Source of the DNA: Bacillota bacterium
Lineage (GTDB): Bacteria; Bacillota; Clostridia; Saccharofermentanales; Fastidiosipilaceae
Assembly: GCA_023388435.1 (NCBI GenBank)
Contig: JAEWGG010000013.1
Location: 84,425 to 148,424, forward strand
DNA: 64,000 nt
Direction: 5' to 3'
Shown: in pieces, positions 1 to 9,382 of the stretch
How positions within the stretch are numbered: position 1 is the first letter of the stretch
Layout of the letters: each line of letters opens with the position of its first letter
Translations under genes and position numbers: made by a program
The notes under the pieces: generated by a model
The model's database searches: none
Told to the model about the DNA's origin: nothing
Seen by the model: the letters and a program-made list of their open reading frames with translations, nothing else

Positions 1-363
1 AGCCGAACGTTCTACGAGACCTGCATGGAGGCCCTGGATCGGGATCCGGCGATTTGCGCCTGCTACGCGATGACCTCTTATGACAACCGGGGCATGGCCG
101 AGGCGGTCTGGGACAGCGGGCGGCGTAAGACCTGCTATCTGGTGGGGGTGGACCTCTCTACGGACACCCGGGACCTGCTCCATGCGGGCAAGCTCGATGC
201 GGTGATCAACCAGGGAGCCTTTGCGAAAGGCTACCACGGCCTGCGGAATCTGGGGGATGCCCTGATCCGCAACAAGCGGAAGATACGGGAAGTGCGCTTC
301 CCTATCGACCTGATTTTACCCAGCAATTTGAGGTTCTATGAGCATCGCTCGGAGGAACCTTAG
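1..363 (+). CDS. LacI-family sugar-responsive regulator, C-terminal part only
   Basis: The reading frame is open from base 1 and ends in TAG at 361-363, so the N-terminal helix-turn-helix lies outside the window. What is visible is the end of a periplasmic-binding-protein-like effector domain: the stretch with GVDLSTDTRDLLHAGKLDAV followed by INQGAFAKGYHGLRNLGDAL is the usual LacI/RbsR pattern (D..LL..G.i.a.i.Q....GY.al..L), and the end PIDLILPSNLRFY matches the common terminal strand. It sits 37 bases upstream of the sugar-binding lipoprotein on the same strand, so it is probably the local regulator of the glycosaminoglycan locus. Family call is firm; the ligand is not known. Confidence 0.8.
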   Translation, partial: SRTFYETCMEALDRDPAICACYAMTSYDNRGMAEAVWDSGRRKTCYLVGVDLSTDTRDLLHAGKLDAVINQGAFAKGYHGLRNLGDALIRNKRKIREVRFPIDLILPSNLRFYEHRSEEP

Positions 364-400
364 ATTATAGAACGACGCAGAGTAAAAAGGAGGAATTAGC

Positions 401-1726
401 ATGCGTAAAGGTTTTATCCGTCTGGCGGCGCTGAGCGCGGCTACGGTGCTCAGCCTCGGCTCCCTCGCAGCCTGTGGTGGCAAGACTTCATCCACCGACA
501 CGAACAAGACCCCTGACAGTGGTGACAAGGTGAAGACCACGGTCGCCAATGCGGAGAAGTTTAAGGATCAGAGCCTGGTTTACTGGTCCAACTTCGAGAA
601 GACCGAGCCCCAGGGTAAGGTGCTGTCGGCGGCGGTTGAGGATTTCAATAAGCAGACCGGGGCCAAGGTCCAGGTGGAGTTCAAGGGTCGTAAGGGCATT
701 AAGGAAGGCCTGATCCCCGCCCTGGATGCTGGGCAGAAGGTGGACCTCTTCGACGGCCAGGGCAATAAGAGCAATTACGGTGAGCGCATTGTGCCCCTGG
801 ATGACTATGTGGACGAGGCCTATCTGAGCAAGAGCAATCCCACGCTCATTGAGCTGACGCGCTCCTACTATAAAGATGGGAAGCTCTATGAGCTGCCCTT
901 CCAGTTCAAGGGTAACGCCTATCTCTACAATAAGGGCCTCTTCAAAAAGGCGGGTATCAGCACGGTGCCCAAGACCTGGAAGGACTTCCTCGATGTCTGT
1001 GAGAAGCTGAAAGCTGCGGGCATTACGCCGCTGACCACGGATGACGCCTACGCGATGCAGGCCTTCGGCATGCACCTGGCCCGCCTCGTCGGTTCGGACA
1101 AGGTTAAGGACATCGTCGACAACGGCAAGTGGGAGGAGCCCGCTGTGCTGGAGACCGCCAAGGCCTTCGCGGAGCTGGCCACGAAGGGCTACTTCGTGGA
1201 CAAGGTTGGCAGCAATGCCTGGCCCACAGGTCAGAATACCCAGTTCGCCCTCGGTAAGGCGGCCATGTACTGCACGGGTACCTTCCTGGTCAATGAGGTC
1301 AAGAATCTGACGGGTCCGGATTTCGAGTGGGGTTTCTTCGGCTATCCTGAGCTCGAAGGCGGCGTGAACGGTCTTGAGGCCATGGTCATGGGCTCCCAGA
1401 GCTTCTCGGTGACCAATAAGTGCCAGAATGTGGAGCTGGCGGTGGCCCTGGTCAAGCATATGACGCGCGGACACTGGGATGCCGAATTTGCCAAGGAGTG
1501 CATTGGTATTCCGAGCGACAGCGACAATGCGGAGCTCTATCCTGCGCAGCTGGCTGAGGCCCGCCCGTATTTTGAGAAGTGCACGATGATCTTCCCCATC
1601 TCTGGCGGTCTGGAAAATAATCCCGAGATTACGCCGTCTCTGAAGGAGAATCTGATGAAGCTCTATGCGGGCGCCCTGAGCCCTGAGGACTTCGTCAAGA
1701 ATATGAAGGCTTCGGCTAAGAAGTAA
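401..1726 (+). CDS. ABC transporter sugar-binding lipoprotein (family 1 solute-binding protein)
   Basis: 441 residues. The N-terminus is a lipoprotein signal peptide (hydrophobic segment ending LAACGG, lipid-modified Cys25), followed by a low-complexity Thr/Asp/Lys linker and a periplasmic-binding fold typical of carbohydrate importers (LFDGQGNKSNYGERIVPLDDY; VPKTWKDFLDVCEKLKAAG). A strong AAGGAGG lies 10 bases before the ATG. It is the first gene after the LacI regulator and is followed by two permeases; no ATPase is encoded here, so a shared MsmX-type ATPase elsewhere is likely (known for such systems; inference here). Downstream sulfatase, lyase and GH88 genes suggest it captures oligosaccharides from glycosaminoglycans. 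The exact sugar cannot be read from the sequence. Confidence 0.88.
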   Translation: MRKGFIRLAALSAATVLSLGSLAACGGKTSSTDTNKTPDSGDKVKTTVANAEKFKDQSLVYWSNFEKTEPQGKVLSAAVEDFNKQTGAKVQVEFKGRKGIKEGLIPALDAGQKVDLFDGQGNKSNYGERIVPLDDYVDEAYLSKSNPTLIELTRSYYKDGKLYELPFQFKGNAYLYNKGLFKKAGISTVPKTWKDFLDVCEKLKAAGITPLTTDDAYAMQAFGMHLARLVGSDKVKDIVDNGKWEEPAVLETAKAFAELATKGYFVDKVGSNAWPTGQNTQFALGKAAMYCTGTFLVNEVKNLTGPDFEWGFFGYPELEGGVNGLEAMVMGSQSFSVTNKCQNVELAVALVKHMTRGHWDAEFAKECIGIPSDSDNAELYPAQLAEARPYFEKCTMIFPISGGLENNPEITPSLKENLMKLYAGALSPEDFVKNMKASAKK

Positions 1727-1750
1727 GGTATCTTTTAGGCTGGTAGTTTT

Positions 1751-1814
1751 ACCATCCTGCGGGGTGACTCGCGGGATGGTCCCCCGTGAGAACCTGGCCC
1801 CAATCGGGGCCAGG
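1751..1814 (+). other. Two stem-loops between binding protein and permease genes
   Basis: One hairpin (1751-1780) pairs ACCATCC with GGATGGT; a second (1793-1814) pairs CCTGGCCCC with GGGGCCAGG around a 4-base loop. Neither has a long T tract. Placed between the binding-protein gene and the first permease, they fit the usual role of stabilising the upstream mRNA or partly stopping transcription so that the binding protein is made in excess. The structure is seen; the role is inferred. Confidence 0.55.
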
Positions 1815-1882
1815 GCTCTCCTATATTAGGGGTCGCTGTCCGCAGCTTCCGCTGCAGTGGCCCGCAACAAGGAGTCAGGCTT

Positions 1883-2794
1883 ATGAAGAAGAATCGAAGC
1901 ATGCTTGTAGCCTTCGTGGTGCCGGCAACATTCCTGTTTTTTCTTACGTTCGTCTATCCCATTATCCGCACCTTCATCATGAGCTTTTTTAAGATTCAGG
2001 AAATAACGGACCCCGTGAGCACCTGGTCTTTTAACGGTCTGGGAAATTATATTTCCCTGATGGGCTCGCCCCTCTATGTGCAGTCGTGGATTAACCTGCT
2101 CAAAGTCTTCTTTATTGGCGGACTGATTACGCTGGGCGGCTCACTGATTCTGGCAGTAATGATCAAGTCCGGGGTGCGGGGACGGCGCTTTTTTCAATCA
2201 GCAGTCTACCTGCCCAACGTGGTGAGCGCCGTGGCGATGGCCACCATGTGGCTGCAGTACGTCTTTAATTCTCAGTATGGTCTGCTGCGGACGATCTTTA
2301 AATTTTTGGGCCTAAAGCAGTTGGCGGAATTCGAGTGGCTGACGCCGGACCATAAATTTGTGGCCCTGCTCATCGCATACTGCTTCTGCTCGATCGGTCA
2401 CTATATGCTGATCTGGGTCAGTGGTATTGAGCGCATCGGACCGGAATACTATGAGGCGGCCTCCATCGACGGGGCCAACAAGGTCCAGCAGTTTTTCCAC
2501 GTGACCCTGCCGCTCCTGCGAGGCATTCTGCGCACCAATCTCATCATGTGGGCGATTGGTGTTTCCGGCTTCTTCGTCTGGTCCAAGTTGTTCTCCCCTC
2601 TGGTCCCGGACAACGCGACGATCATGCCCATGGTCTACATGTATGAGAAGCTCTTCGGCGCGGAGAACGCCTCGGATGTCATCCAGCGCGACGCGGGTTC
2701 CTCGGCGGCTGTGGGTGTGATGCTCTGTATTTTTATCGTGTTGATTTTTACGATCGTGAATCGCTGTATCCGCGACAACGATCTGGAATTTTAA
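1883..2794 (+). CDS. ABC sugar transporter permease (MalF/UgpA type)
   Basis: 303 residues with about six membrane segments, starting with a hydrophobic segment at residues 8-32. The cytoplasmic EAA loop, YYEAASIDGANKVQQFFHVT followed by LPLL, is clear near residues 191-215. AAGGAG precedes the ATG. It forms a pair with the next gene 6 bases downstream and with the upstream lipoprotein makes a complete importer apart from the ATPase. Length is normal for the family. Confidence 0.9.
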   Translation: MKKNRSMLVAFVVPATFLFFLTFVYPIIRTFIMSFFKIQEITDPVSTWSFNGLGNYISLMGSPLYVQSWINLLKVFFIGGLITLGGSLILAVMIKSGVRGRRFFQSAVYLPNVVSAVAMATMWLQYVFNSQYGLLRTIFKFLGLKQLAEFEWLTPDHKFVALLIAYCFCSIGHYMLIWVSGIERIGPEYYEAASIDGANKVQQFFHVTLPLLRGILRTNLIMWAIGVSGFFVWSKLFSPLVPDNATIMPMVYMYEKLFGAENASDVIQRDAGSSAAVGVMLCIFIVLIFTIVNRCIRDNDLEF

Positions 2795-2800
2795 GGGGGT

Positions 2801-3691
2801 ATGGCCATGACTAAAACGCGAAAACCGGCCCTGCGTGTGGGTTTTAATCTGGGAAGGGAACTGCGCCTGGCCCCCAGCTACCTGGTGCTGACGCTCTGGG
2901 TGAGCTTTACGGCAATTATTTTCTTCTGGGTCATTGCCGCCAGTCTCTCATCTCCATCCGCGATCTTCAATAACGAGGTTTTCCGTTTTGCGGAGGGGGT
3001 AAAGTGGGAGAACTACAGCAAGGCCTGGACGGATTCGAACGTCCATGTCTTCTTCGCGAACTCTCTGTTCTATGCGGTCAGTTCCTGCGCGCTGCTGATA
3101 CTGATCTGTGCGCCCTATGCCTACGCCCTCCAGCGTTTTAAATTCCCTTTCCGTGGAAGTCTGCGCACCATGCTGGCCGCGACGACGGGCGTGCCGATGA
3201 TCATGATTATCATTCCACTTTACATGATCATTTCCGGTATGGGTGTGTTTAATCATGAACTGCTCAACCGCGTGGTTCTGGTCCTCCTTTTCACCTGTAC
3301 CAAGATTCCGTATACGACCATCTTTTTGATGGCCTATTTTGAAAACATCTCACGCTCCTATGAGGAGGCGGCGGCCATCGACGGTTCGCACCCGATCATG
3401 ACCTTCTGGCGCATTGTCTTCCCGATGGCCCAGGGCGGACTGGTGACGGTGACGATTTTTAACTTCATCAGCATCTGGAATGAGTATTTCCTGTCCCTGC
3501 TCTTCGCCAATAAGGAGAGTCTGCGACCTGTGGCTCTGGGACTGTTCTCCATGATCAACAGCATGCAGTACACAGGAGACTGGGGAGGCCTCTTCGCTTC
3601 GGTTATCATCGTCTTCCTGCCGACCTTCGTCCTCTATGTGGCCCTGAGCCGCAAGATCATTGGCGGCCTGGTCGGTGGCGTGAAGGGCTAA
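2801..3691 (+). CDS. ABC sugar transporter permease (MalG/UgpE type)
   Basis: 296 residues, second inner-membrane subunit of the importer. The EAA motif SYEEAAAIDGSHPIMTFWRI is followed by VFPMAQGG, and the C-terminus ends in GGLVGGVKG, typical of MalG-like permeases. Start taken at 2801 because AAGGGGG lies immediately upstream; a second ATG two codons later is possible. Followed by a 164-base gap with a stem-loop, then the sulfatase. Confidence 0.9.
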   Translation: MAMTKTRKPALRVGFNLGRELRLAPSYLVLTLWVSFTAIIFFWVIAASLSSPSAIFNNEVFRFAEGVKWENYSKAWTDSNVHVFFANSLFYAVSSCALLILICAPYAYALQRFKFPFRGSLRTMLAATTGVPMIMIIIPLYMIISGMGVFNHELLNRVVLVLLFTCTKIPYTTIFLMAYFENISRSYEEAAAIDGSHPIMTFWRIVFPMAQGGLVTVTIFNFISIWNEYFLSLLFANKESLRPVALGLFSMINSMQYTGDWGGLFASVIIVFLPTFVLYVALSRKIIGGLVGGVKG

Positions 3692-3745
3692 AAAACGCCT
3701 GGGCGAAGACCTTAGGTAACAGGAGCGCCCACGGACGTGATGGAG

Positions 3746-3825
3746 ACGCCCCCCCCGAGCAGGGTGGATTCAGGGCCGGCAGTTCTTGCTGCTGGCCCTG
3801 CTTCGACCGGCTGCTGTGGGGGCGT
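3746..3825 (+). other. Nested stem-loop between transporter and sulfatase
   Basis: An outer stem pairs ACGCCCCC (3746-3753) with GGGGGCGT (3818-3825) and encloses an inner hairpin CAGGGCC...GGCCCTG (3771-3800). There is no T tract, so it is more likely an intercistronic RNA structure than a full terminator. Confidence 0.45.
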
Positions 3826-3855
3826 TCTGCTATCTGCTATGGAAGAGGAGAAGCT

Positions 3856-5439
3856 ATGTCTGGTTCTGAACTGCGCAATCTGATTTATCTCTTTGCGGAC
3901 CAGTGGCGTTATTCGGCCATGGAGGGGCACGGGGAGGCGGTACAGACGCCGTCCATGGCCCGCTTCCGCGAGGAGGCGACAGATTGTCCCTACTGTTTTA
4001 GCAGCTTTCCGGTCTGCTCCCCGCACCGCGCCTCCCTGCTGACAGGTAAGTATCCACTGTCAGCGGGCTTTTTTACGAACTGCAAGACGGGTCTGGACCT
4101 GCGCTTGCAGGATGCGGAGATCTGTATTTCTGACGTCCTGCATGAGGCAGGTTACCATACGGCCTATATTGGCAAGTGGCATCTGGATGAGCCCGAGATG
4201 AACCACGAGGAGGAACCGCTTTCAGGGGCCCGGGCCTGGGATGCCTACACGCCGCCTGGCCCGCGCCGCCACGGCTTCGACTTCTGGTATTCCTATGGGG
4301 CCTGGGATGCGCACATGCGGCCTCACTACTGGAAGGACAGCCCGGAGATGCTACGGCATGAGGGCTGGTCGGTGGAGCATGAGACGGAGGTCTGTCTGGA
4401 CTATCTTCGCCAGGCCAAGCAGCGCCAGGAGGAGGATGGACGGCCCTTCGCCCTCTTCCTGTCCTGGAATCCGCCACACAGCCCCTATGAGGACTTGCCC
4501 GAGGAGCTGCTGGAAGCATATCCCACGTGCCCTGCCCTGCCGGAGAACGTGCCAGACGGCCCTTACTTCCACCACACTGGGGAGGCAGGTCCACAGACGC
4601 GTGCGGAGCTGGAGGGGAAGGCCCGCTGTTACTATGCGGCCATCACGGGAATTGACAGCCAGTTTGGCCGTATTTTGAATACCCTTGAGGAGCTGGGTCT
4701 TAAAGAGAACAGCTTGATTGTCCTCTCCGCAGACCACGGAGACATGATGGGCTCCCAGGGCCTGATGGGGAAGCATGTCTGGTACGACGAGTCCATTCGT
4801 ATTCCTTTTTTACTGCGCGCACCCTGGGTTCCGGGAAGCCTGGGGCAGGAGCTCAGCCAGCCCCTTGCCAGTCCGGACCAGATGCCCACGCTCCTGGATC
4901 TCCTTGGCCTGGACCTGCCAGAGACGGTGGAGGGTCGCTCCGTAGCTGCTCAGCTCCGCAGCCTGGGGACTACAGAGTCAGAGCTGGCGGCAGCTCGCCG
5001 AGACCTCCCTCCGCATCTGCTCAGAGGACCGGAGGCCCTGCCAGATTGGTTGCTGGAGGAGGCCTGCTTCCTGGAGGCCTGCCCGGGGAGCACGAGCCTC
5101 TACCCGGCCATCCGTGACGCTGGGCTGGAGGCCAGCCAGCGCGGTTGGCGCGGCCTGCGAAGCCGCCGCTACTGCCTGGTGCTGGATCTGGGCTACAGGC
5201 CGGAGCTCCAGCCACAACTGTTCTTCTATGACCTGGACCAGGATCCCCTGCAGCAGTCCCCCCTTCACCTGGAGGGGGAGGCCCTGCGGAAGGCCTTGGG
5301 GCAACCTGTGCAGTCCTGTGGGCCAGAGGCTCCCCAGGAGCTCCTGCTCCCCCTGCTCAGCAGCGCCTGCCTGGGCTGGATGGAAGCTATGGGCGACCCC
5401 TTCCGTGAGGTCTGGATAGAGCAGGTCTGCCATGAATAA
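3856..5439 (+). CDS. Cys-type sulfatase (type I, alkaline phosphatase superfamily)
   Basis: 527 residues, predicted to remove sulfate esters from a sugar. The sulfatase signature CSPHRASLLTGKYP is present with Cys54 and Arg58; in this family the Cys is converted to formylglycine by a separate anaerobic maturase, which is not in this window. Early metal-ligand motif FADQWR (about residues 13-18) and the later LSADHGDMMGSQGLMGKH motif supply the other active-site residues. No signal peptide is seen, so it probably acts in the cytoplasm on imported oligosaccharides. It overlaps the next gene by 8 bases. RBS GAGGAG before the ATG. Substrate (for example sulfated hexosamine or uronic acid) is inferred from the lyase and GH88 neighbours only. 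Confidence 0.9.
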   Translation: MSGSELRNLIYLFADQWRYSAMEGHGEAVQTPSMARFREEATDCPYCFSSFPVCSPHRASLLTGKYPLSAGFFTNCKTGLDLRLQDAEICISDVLHEAGYHTAYIGKWHLDEPEMNHEEEPLSGARAWDAYTPPGPRRHGFDFWYSYGAWDAHMRPHYWKDSPEMLRHEGWSVEHETEVCLDYLRQAKQRQEEDGRPFALFLSWNPPHSPYEDLPEELLEAYPTCPALPENVPDGPYFHHTGEAGPQTRAELEGKARCYYAAITGIDSQFGRILNTLEELGLKENSLIVLSADHGDMMGSQGLMGKHVWYDESIRIPFLLRAPWVPGSLGQELSQPLASPDQMPTLLDLLGLDLPETVEGRSVAAQLRSLGTTESELAAARRDLPPHLLRGPEALPDWLLEEACFLEACPGSTSLYPAIRDAGLEASQRGWRGLRSRRYCLVLDLGYRPELQPQLFFYDLDQDPLQQSPLHLEGEALRKALGQPVQSCGPEAPQELLLPLLSSACLGWMEAMGDPFREVWIEQVCHE

Positions 5440-7501
5440 ACTCTGTGCGCGCATCGTCCAGTACTTTGGCCCAGAGGCTGGCGAGCTGTCGGCTGTCGCG
5501 GTGCGCTGTCGGCAGCTGTGGCCTGAGGACACGGCACTGATTCTACGCACAGCGGAAGACCTGTCGGCGGGACGCTTTTTGTTTCAGCTGCCCTGGGACA
5601 TGGAACAGACTCAGGAGGCTGTGGACTATGGCCAGGACTTGCGCTGGGATGAGATTCACTTCGAGGACCCTGAGTTCGTCTTCCAGCAGGTGCGCCAGCG
5701 CTATTGGGTCTGTTTGGGCCAGGCCTATATCCTGACAGGGGAGCGGCGTTTTGTCGCGACCTTTCTCACGCAGTTCCGCTCCTGGTGCCAAGAGCAGGGA
5801 GAGGGGCCGCAGGCGAGTCCGCTGACCTGGCGCAGTCTGGATGCGGGCCTGCGGATGCTTTACTGGCCACGGGCCATCGCACTGATGGCGGGAGCCCTGG
5901 AGCATGAGGCGGAGTTCTGGTCCTTGCTTGAAGAGCAGCTGGAAGGCCACCTCTGCCTGCTGCGTGACAATCCCAGGCGTACGTTTTCCCTCAAGAGTAA
6001 TTGGGGGGTAATGGAGTTTGCGGGGCTCTATGTCCTGGCTGTGGTTCTGGGACGTGAGGAGGAGCGGAGGCTGGCTGCGGAGTTGCTGGACCGTATGCTG
6101 CGGATTCAGATTTTGCCAGATGGCCAGCAGTGGGAGGCCTCGCCGATGTATCACCATGAGGTGCTGATGGCGGCGTTGGAGGTCTGGGGACTCAGCCGTC
6201 AGGCAGGCCATGCTGAGGACTTTGGCCAGGGCTTTGCAAAGCAGCTTGTGGCGATGCTCTCGTCTTCGGCACAGCTGCTGCGTCCAGATGGTCGCCAGCT
6301 GCTCTACGGGGACTCGGATGATACGGAGCTGGGGGCCCTCCTGACGGAGGGGGCCTGGCTCATGGACTGGCCGGACCTGGCCCGTGCCCAGGGCCTGGAG
6401 AGTCTGGGTTTCGAGGCGCTCTGGCGCTATGGTCTGAGGGCTGCTGAGGGCTATGCCCAGCTGAGAAGTCGGAGGGGAGGTCCAGCTGTCCTCCAGTCAG
6501 AGGAGCTCTGGCCAGTTGAGGCGAGTTCGGGCTGGACCAGTTTCCCGGATTCGGGCCACGCCGTCTATCGCTCGGCGGAGCAGAATGCGGCGGGGCAAGC
6601 CAGACTCTGGATGCACCTGGCCAGTGGGCCTATAGGCGGAGGGCACGGCCACGTTGACCGCCTCCACCTGGACTGTTACTGGTCTGGCCAGGCCCTGCTC
6701 AGCGATGCGGGGCGGGGGAGCTACCGTGAGACCGAGCTGCGCTATAGGCTCAAGTCCGCCGCGGCCCACAATGTCCCCTCCGTCCAAGGGCGTCCAGGTC
6801 TGAAATCCCTGCACTCCTGGGAGCTGGATGGGCGGCCTGAGGCCCTCCCCGCCCAGCACGCGGCCGTCGCTTCCTATTTCTACTGGCAGGGCCAGAGCCT
6901 GGACTGGGCCCCCGGTCTCTGCCGCAGGCGGGTCCTGGGCCTCTCCCCGACAGCGCAGGGTCAGGGCTATTGGCTCGTCAGCGACCGTCTGCTCGGCAGT
7001 GCTGAGGACGTGCGTCTACAGGTCCCCTATCACTTCTGGACGGACCTGGACCTGGAGGCCCTGCCTGCAGGGGCCTGGCTTGTTTGCCTGCCCTCGGGCG
7101 AGCGGATCTTTATTCAGGCCTTTTGCCGGGGAAAAGCTCTGGTAGGGAAACAAGTGGAGAGCCTTTTATCAAAACACTATAATCAGGTGGAGTCTCGGCC
7201 CTGCCTGTGTTTTGAGGGCCTGGCTGTGGACTGCTTCTTCGTCCCAGTCGCCGCGGATGAGGCCCTGCCGGAGATCGTACCGACAGCTGTAGACTGCCCT
7301 GCCTACAGCTGCCAGCTTCCCTGGGAGGAGGCCACAGGCTACCGCCTCCAGCTCAGCTCGGGGCAGGAGGAGCACATCGTGCTCGCCGAAGGCGATGTGG
7401 CGAACCGCCGCGATTACATCGGCTTCGCGGGCCACTATGGACTTGGGCGGGTTCTCGCCGGCTCGGCTGAAGACCAGGATTTGACGCGGCTGCTATTCTG
7501 A
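5432..7501 (+). CDS. Heparinase II/III-family polysaccharide lyase
   Basis: 689 residues. The N-terminal half is an alpha/alpha-barrel-like region (LTWRSLDAGLRMLYWPRAI; SNWGVMEFAGLYVLA) and the C-terminal half contains the family motif GGGHGHVDRLHLDCYW, then LLSDAGRGSYRE and SAAAHNVPSVQGRPG. These correspond to the conserved His-containing beta-sandwich motifs of heparinase II/III and oligoalginate lyases. No signal peptide is evident, so it probably acts inside the cell on short imported chains. It overlaps the sulfatase gene by 8 bases, indicating translational coupling. The substrate is probably a uronic-acid-containing glycosaminoglycan (heparin/heparan, chondroitin or hyaluronan), which cannot be narrowed from sequence alone. 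Confidence 0.87.
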   Translation: MNKLCARIVQYFGPEAGELSAVAVRCRQLWPEDTALILRTAEDLSAGRFLFQLPWDMEQTQEAVDYGQDLRWDEIHFEDPEFVFQQVRQRYWVCLGQAYILTGERRFVATFLTQFRSWCQEQGEGPQASPLTWRSLDAGLRMLYWPRAIALMAGALEHEAEFWSLLEEQLEGHLCLLRDNPRRTFSLKSNWGVMEFAGLYVLAVVLGREEERRLAAELLDRMLRIQILPDGQQWEASPMYHHEVLMAALEVWGLSRQAGHAEDFGQGFAKQLVAMLSSSAQLLRPDGRQLLYGDSDDTELGALLTEGAWLMDWPDLARAQGLESLGFEALWRYGLRAAEGYAQLRSRRGGPAVLQSEELWPVEASSGWTSFPDSGHAVYRSAEQNAAGQARLWMHLASGPIGGGHGHVDRLHLDCYWSGQALLSDAGRGSYRETELRYRLKSAAAHNVPSVQGRPGLKSLHSWELDGRPEALPAQHAAVASYFYWQGQSLDWAPGLCRRRVLGLSPTAQGQGYWLVSDRLLGSAEDVRLQVPYHFWTDLDLEALPAGAWLVCLPSGERIFIQAFCRGKALVGKQVESLLSKHYNQVESRPCLCFEGLAVDCFFVPVAADEALPEIVPTAVDCPAYSCQLPWEEATGYRLQLSSGQEEHIVLAEGDVANRRDYIGFAGHYGLGRVLAGSAEDQDLTRLLF

Positions 7502-7666
7502 GGCGGCTGGATAATATACCTGGCGCTATGCGGGTGGATTCGGGGCTGAGGGGCCCCTCCAGAATAGAGACGGGGCTGCATTGAACCGTGCTGCGGCAGC
7601 GCCTGGCGCTCACAGGATGAGCCGCACGGAGGCGGACCCAGAGAAGTAAGAGAAAGGATAAAAACT

Positions 7667-8872
7667 ATGGCTAAGTGGGTAGATCAGGCACATATTGACG
7701 CTTTTCCTGAGGCGACTCAGGAGGAATTGGAAAGGGCCATGCGCCTCACAGTAGAGCAGGTGCTGCGCAATCTGGAGCAGTTCCGTGACAAATTTCCCGG
7801 CCCGAACAGCGAAAACAATTTCTACACACCGGATATCAATACGGATTGGACCTCCGGTTTCTGGACCGGAGAGGTCTGGCTGGCCTATGAACAGGCCACG
7901 GATCCCGAGGAGAAGGCGGCCTTACGTGAGGCCGGTGAAATTCAGGTCCGCTCCTTCCTCGAACGCATCCACGTCAAGCACTATGTGGACCACCACGACA
8001 TGGGATTCCTGTACATCCCCTCCTGTGTCTCGGCCTATAAGCTGACAGGTATGCCGGAGGCCAGAGAGGCCGCCCTGCTGGCCGCCGACCAGCTCATGAC
8101 CCGTTTTCAGCCCATCGGCTCCTATATCCAGGCCTGGGGTGAGATGAATGCGCCCGACAACCGCCGCCTGATCATCGACTGCCTGCTGAACATTCCCCTG
8201 CTTTACTGGGCCACGGCAGAGACGGGTGAGCCCAGGTACCGTGAGGTTGCCGAGAAGCACATCCACACCACCATGCGCCATGTCGTGCGTGAGGACCGCT
8301 CCACCTGGCATACGATTTTCTTCGACGCCGAGACGGGTAACTTTTCCCACGGAGCCACCTGCCAGGGCTACAGTGACGGTTCAGCCTGGGCCCGCGGCCA
8401 GTCCTGGGGAATTTACGGCTCGGCCATCGCCTACAGCTATACCCGTGAGGAAAAGTATATCGAGCACTTCCGCCGTGTGAGCTCCTACCTCCTGGAGCAC
8501 CTGCCCAGCGACCTCTGCCCCTATTGGGACCTGAGCTTCGGCGACGAGGACGAGGGCCAGGAGCCCCGCGACTCCTCCACGGCGGCCATCACGGCCTGTG
8601 GCTTCCTGGAGATGAGCAAGTACCTGAAGCCCGAGGAGGCGGCTGTCTACCGTAGCTATGCCCTGAAGCTGCTGAAGACCCTGCTCGATACGTACCAGGT
8701 CAAGGACCCCAAGATTTCCAACGGCCAGCTCCTGCACGGCACCTACGCCCGTAAAACGCCCTACAACACCTGCCGCAACAGCGGTGTCGACGAGTGCGTC
8801 ATCTGGGGCGACTACTTCTATATGGAGGCCCTGCACCGCGCCCTCAACCCGAACTGGGTCATGTACTGGTAA
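7667..8872 (+). CDS. GH88 unsaturated glucuronyl hydrolase
   Basis: 401 residues. It matches GH88 in order: NTDWTSGFWTGEVWLAYE, HHDMGFLYIPS, then DNRRLIIDCLLNIPLLYWA, then GATCQGYSDGSAWARGQSW. Asp111 (HDMGF) and Asp171 (IIDCLLN) sit 60 residues apart, close to the spacing of the two catalytic Asp residues described for the Bacillus enzyme. The enzyme hydrolyses the unsaturated uronic acid from disaccharides made by polysaccharide lyases, so it completes the pathway begun by the upstream lyase and sulfatase. AAAGGAT precedes the ATG. The 165-base gap before it holds no gene. Confidence 0.93.
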   Translation: MAKWVDQAHIDAFPEATQEELERAMRLTVEQVLRNLEQFRDKFPGPNSENNFYTPDINTDWTSGFWTGEVWLAYEQATDPEEKAALREAGEIQVRSFLERIHVKHYVDHHDMGFLYIPSCVSAYKLTGMPEAREAALLAADQLMTRFQPIGSYIQAWGEMNAPDNRRLIIDCLLNIPLLYWATAETGEPRYREVAEKHIHTTMRHVVREDRSTWHTIFFDAETGNFSHGATCQGYSDGSAWARGQSWGIYGSAIAYSYTREEKYIEHFRRVSSYLLEHLPSDLCPYWDLSFGDEDEGQEPRDSSTAAITACGFLEMSKYLKPEEAAVYRSYALKLLKTLLDTYQVKDPKISNGQLLHGTYARKTPYNTCRNSGVDECVIWGDYFYMEALHRALNPNWVMYW

Positions 8873-8878
8873 GGGCCG

Positions 8879-9382
8879 ATGGCTGGCCTGCGGCAAAAAT
8901 CAAAGCAGCCCCTCTACGCCAGCCTGTATTGGCTGGCGGAGCGCTGCTGGACCCTCCTCCTGGCCCCGCTGTGGATGCTGCTGATCTACTATCTCTCGGC
9001 GATGCCAGGCGACGAGTCGGCCAGGCTCTCGGATAAGTTTCTCGTCCGCAAGCTGGCCCACTTTACGGAATACGGTATCCTGGCGCTCCTGTTCCTGATT
9101 TTCTGGGCCGCCCTCTTTCACTTAATGAGGAGAAAAAAGTCCTTGGAAGCCTGGTGTCTGGAAGCGGAGCTGCAGCTCCTGCCCCTGGCCAAGCTCCTGG
9201 CTCTGGCCTGGGTCTCTGCGACCTTTTATGCGGTGACAGACGAGTGGCACCAGATTTTTGTGCCTGGACGGGTGGGGAGTCTGCGTGATGTCGTGCTGGA
9301 TAGCGCGGGGGCCCTCTTTTTCCTGATTGTGGCTCTGCTTCTCCTGCTCTGGGGGCAGGGGCGTTCGGAGAGGAGATACTGA
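8879..9382 (+). CDS. VanZ-like membrane protein
   Basis: 167 residues, about four membrane segments. The VanZ-family core is present: KLAHFTEYGILALLF and DEWHQIFVPGRVGSLRDVVL followed by DSAGAL. VanZ proteins are linked to low-level teicoplanin resistance, but most members have no known role. It starts 6 bases after the GH88 stop and shares one base with the next gene, so it is likely in the same transcript, though a function in glycan use is not evident. Confidence 0.85.
   Translation: MAGLRQKSKQPLYASLYWLAERCWTLLLAPLWMLLIYYLSAMPGDESARLSDKFLVRKLAHFTEYGILALLFLIFWAALFHLMRRKKSLEAWCLEAELQLLPLAKLLALAWVSATFYAVTDEWHQIFVPGRVGSLRDVVLDSAGALFFLIVALLLLLWGQGRSERRY

Noticed and set aside
488..1474. Long open frame (328 codons) on the minus strand inside the sugar-binding protein gene
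   Set aside because: It is a codon-bias shadow of a G+C-rich gene; no RBS, and the sense strand encodes a clear lipoprotein.
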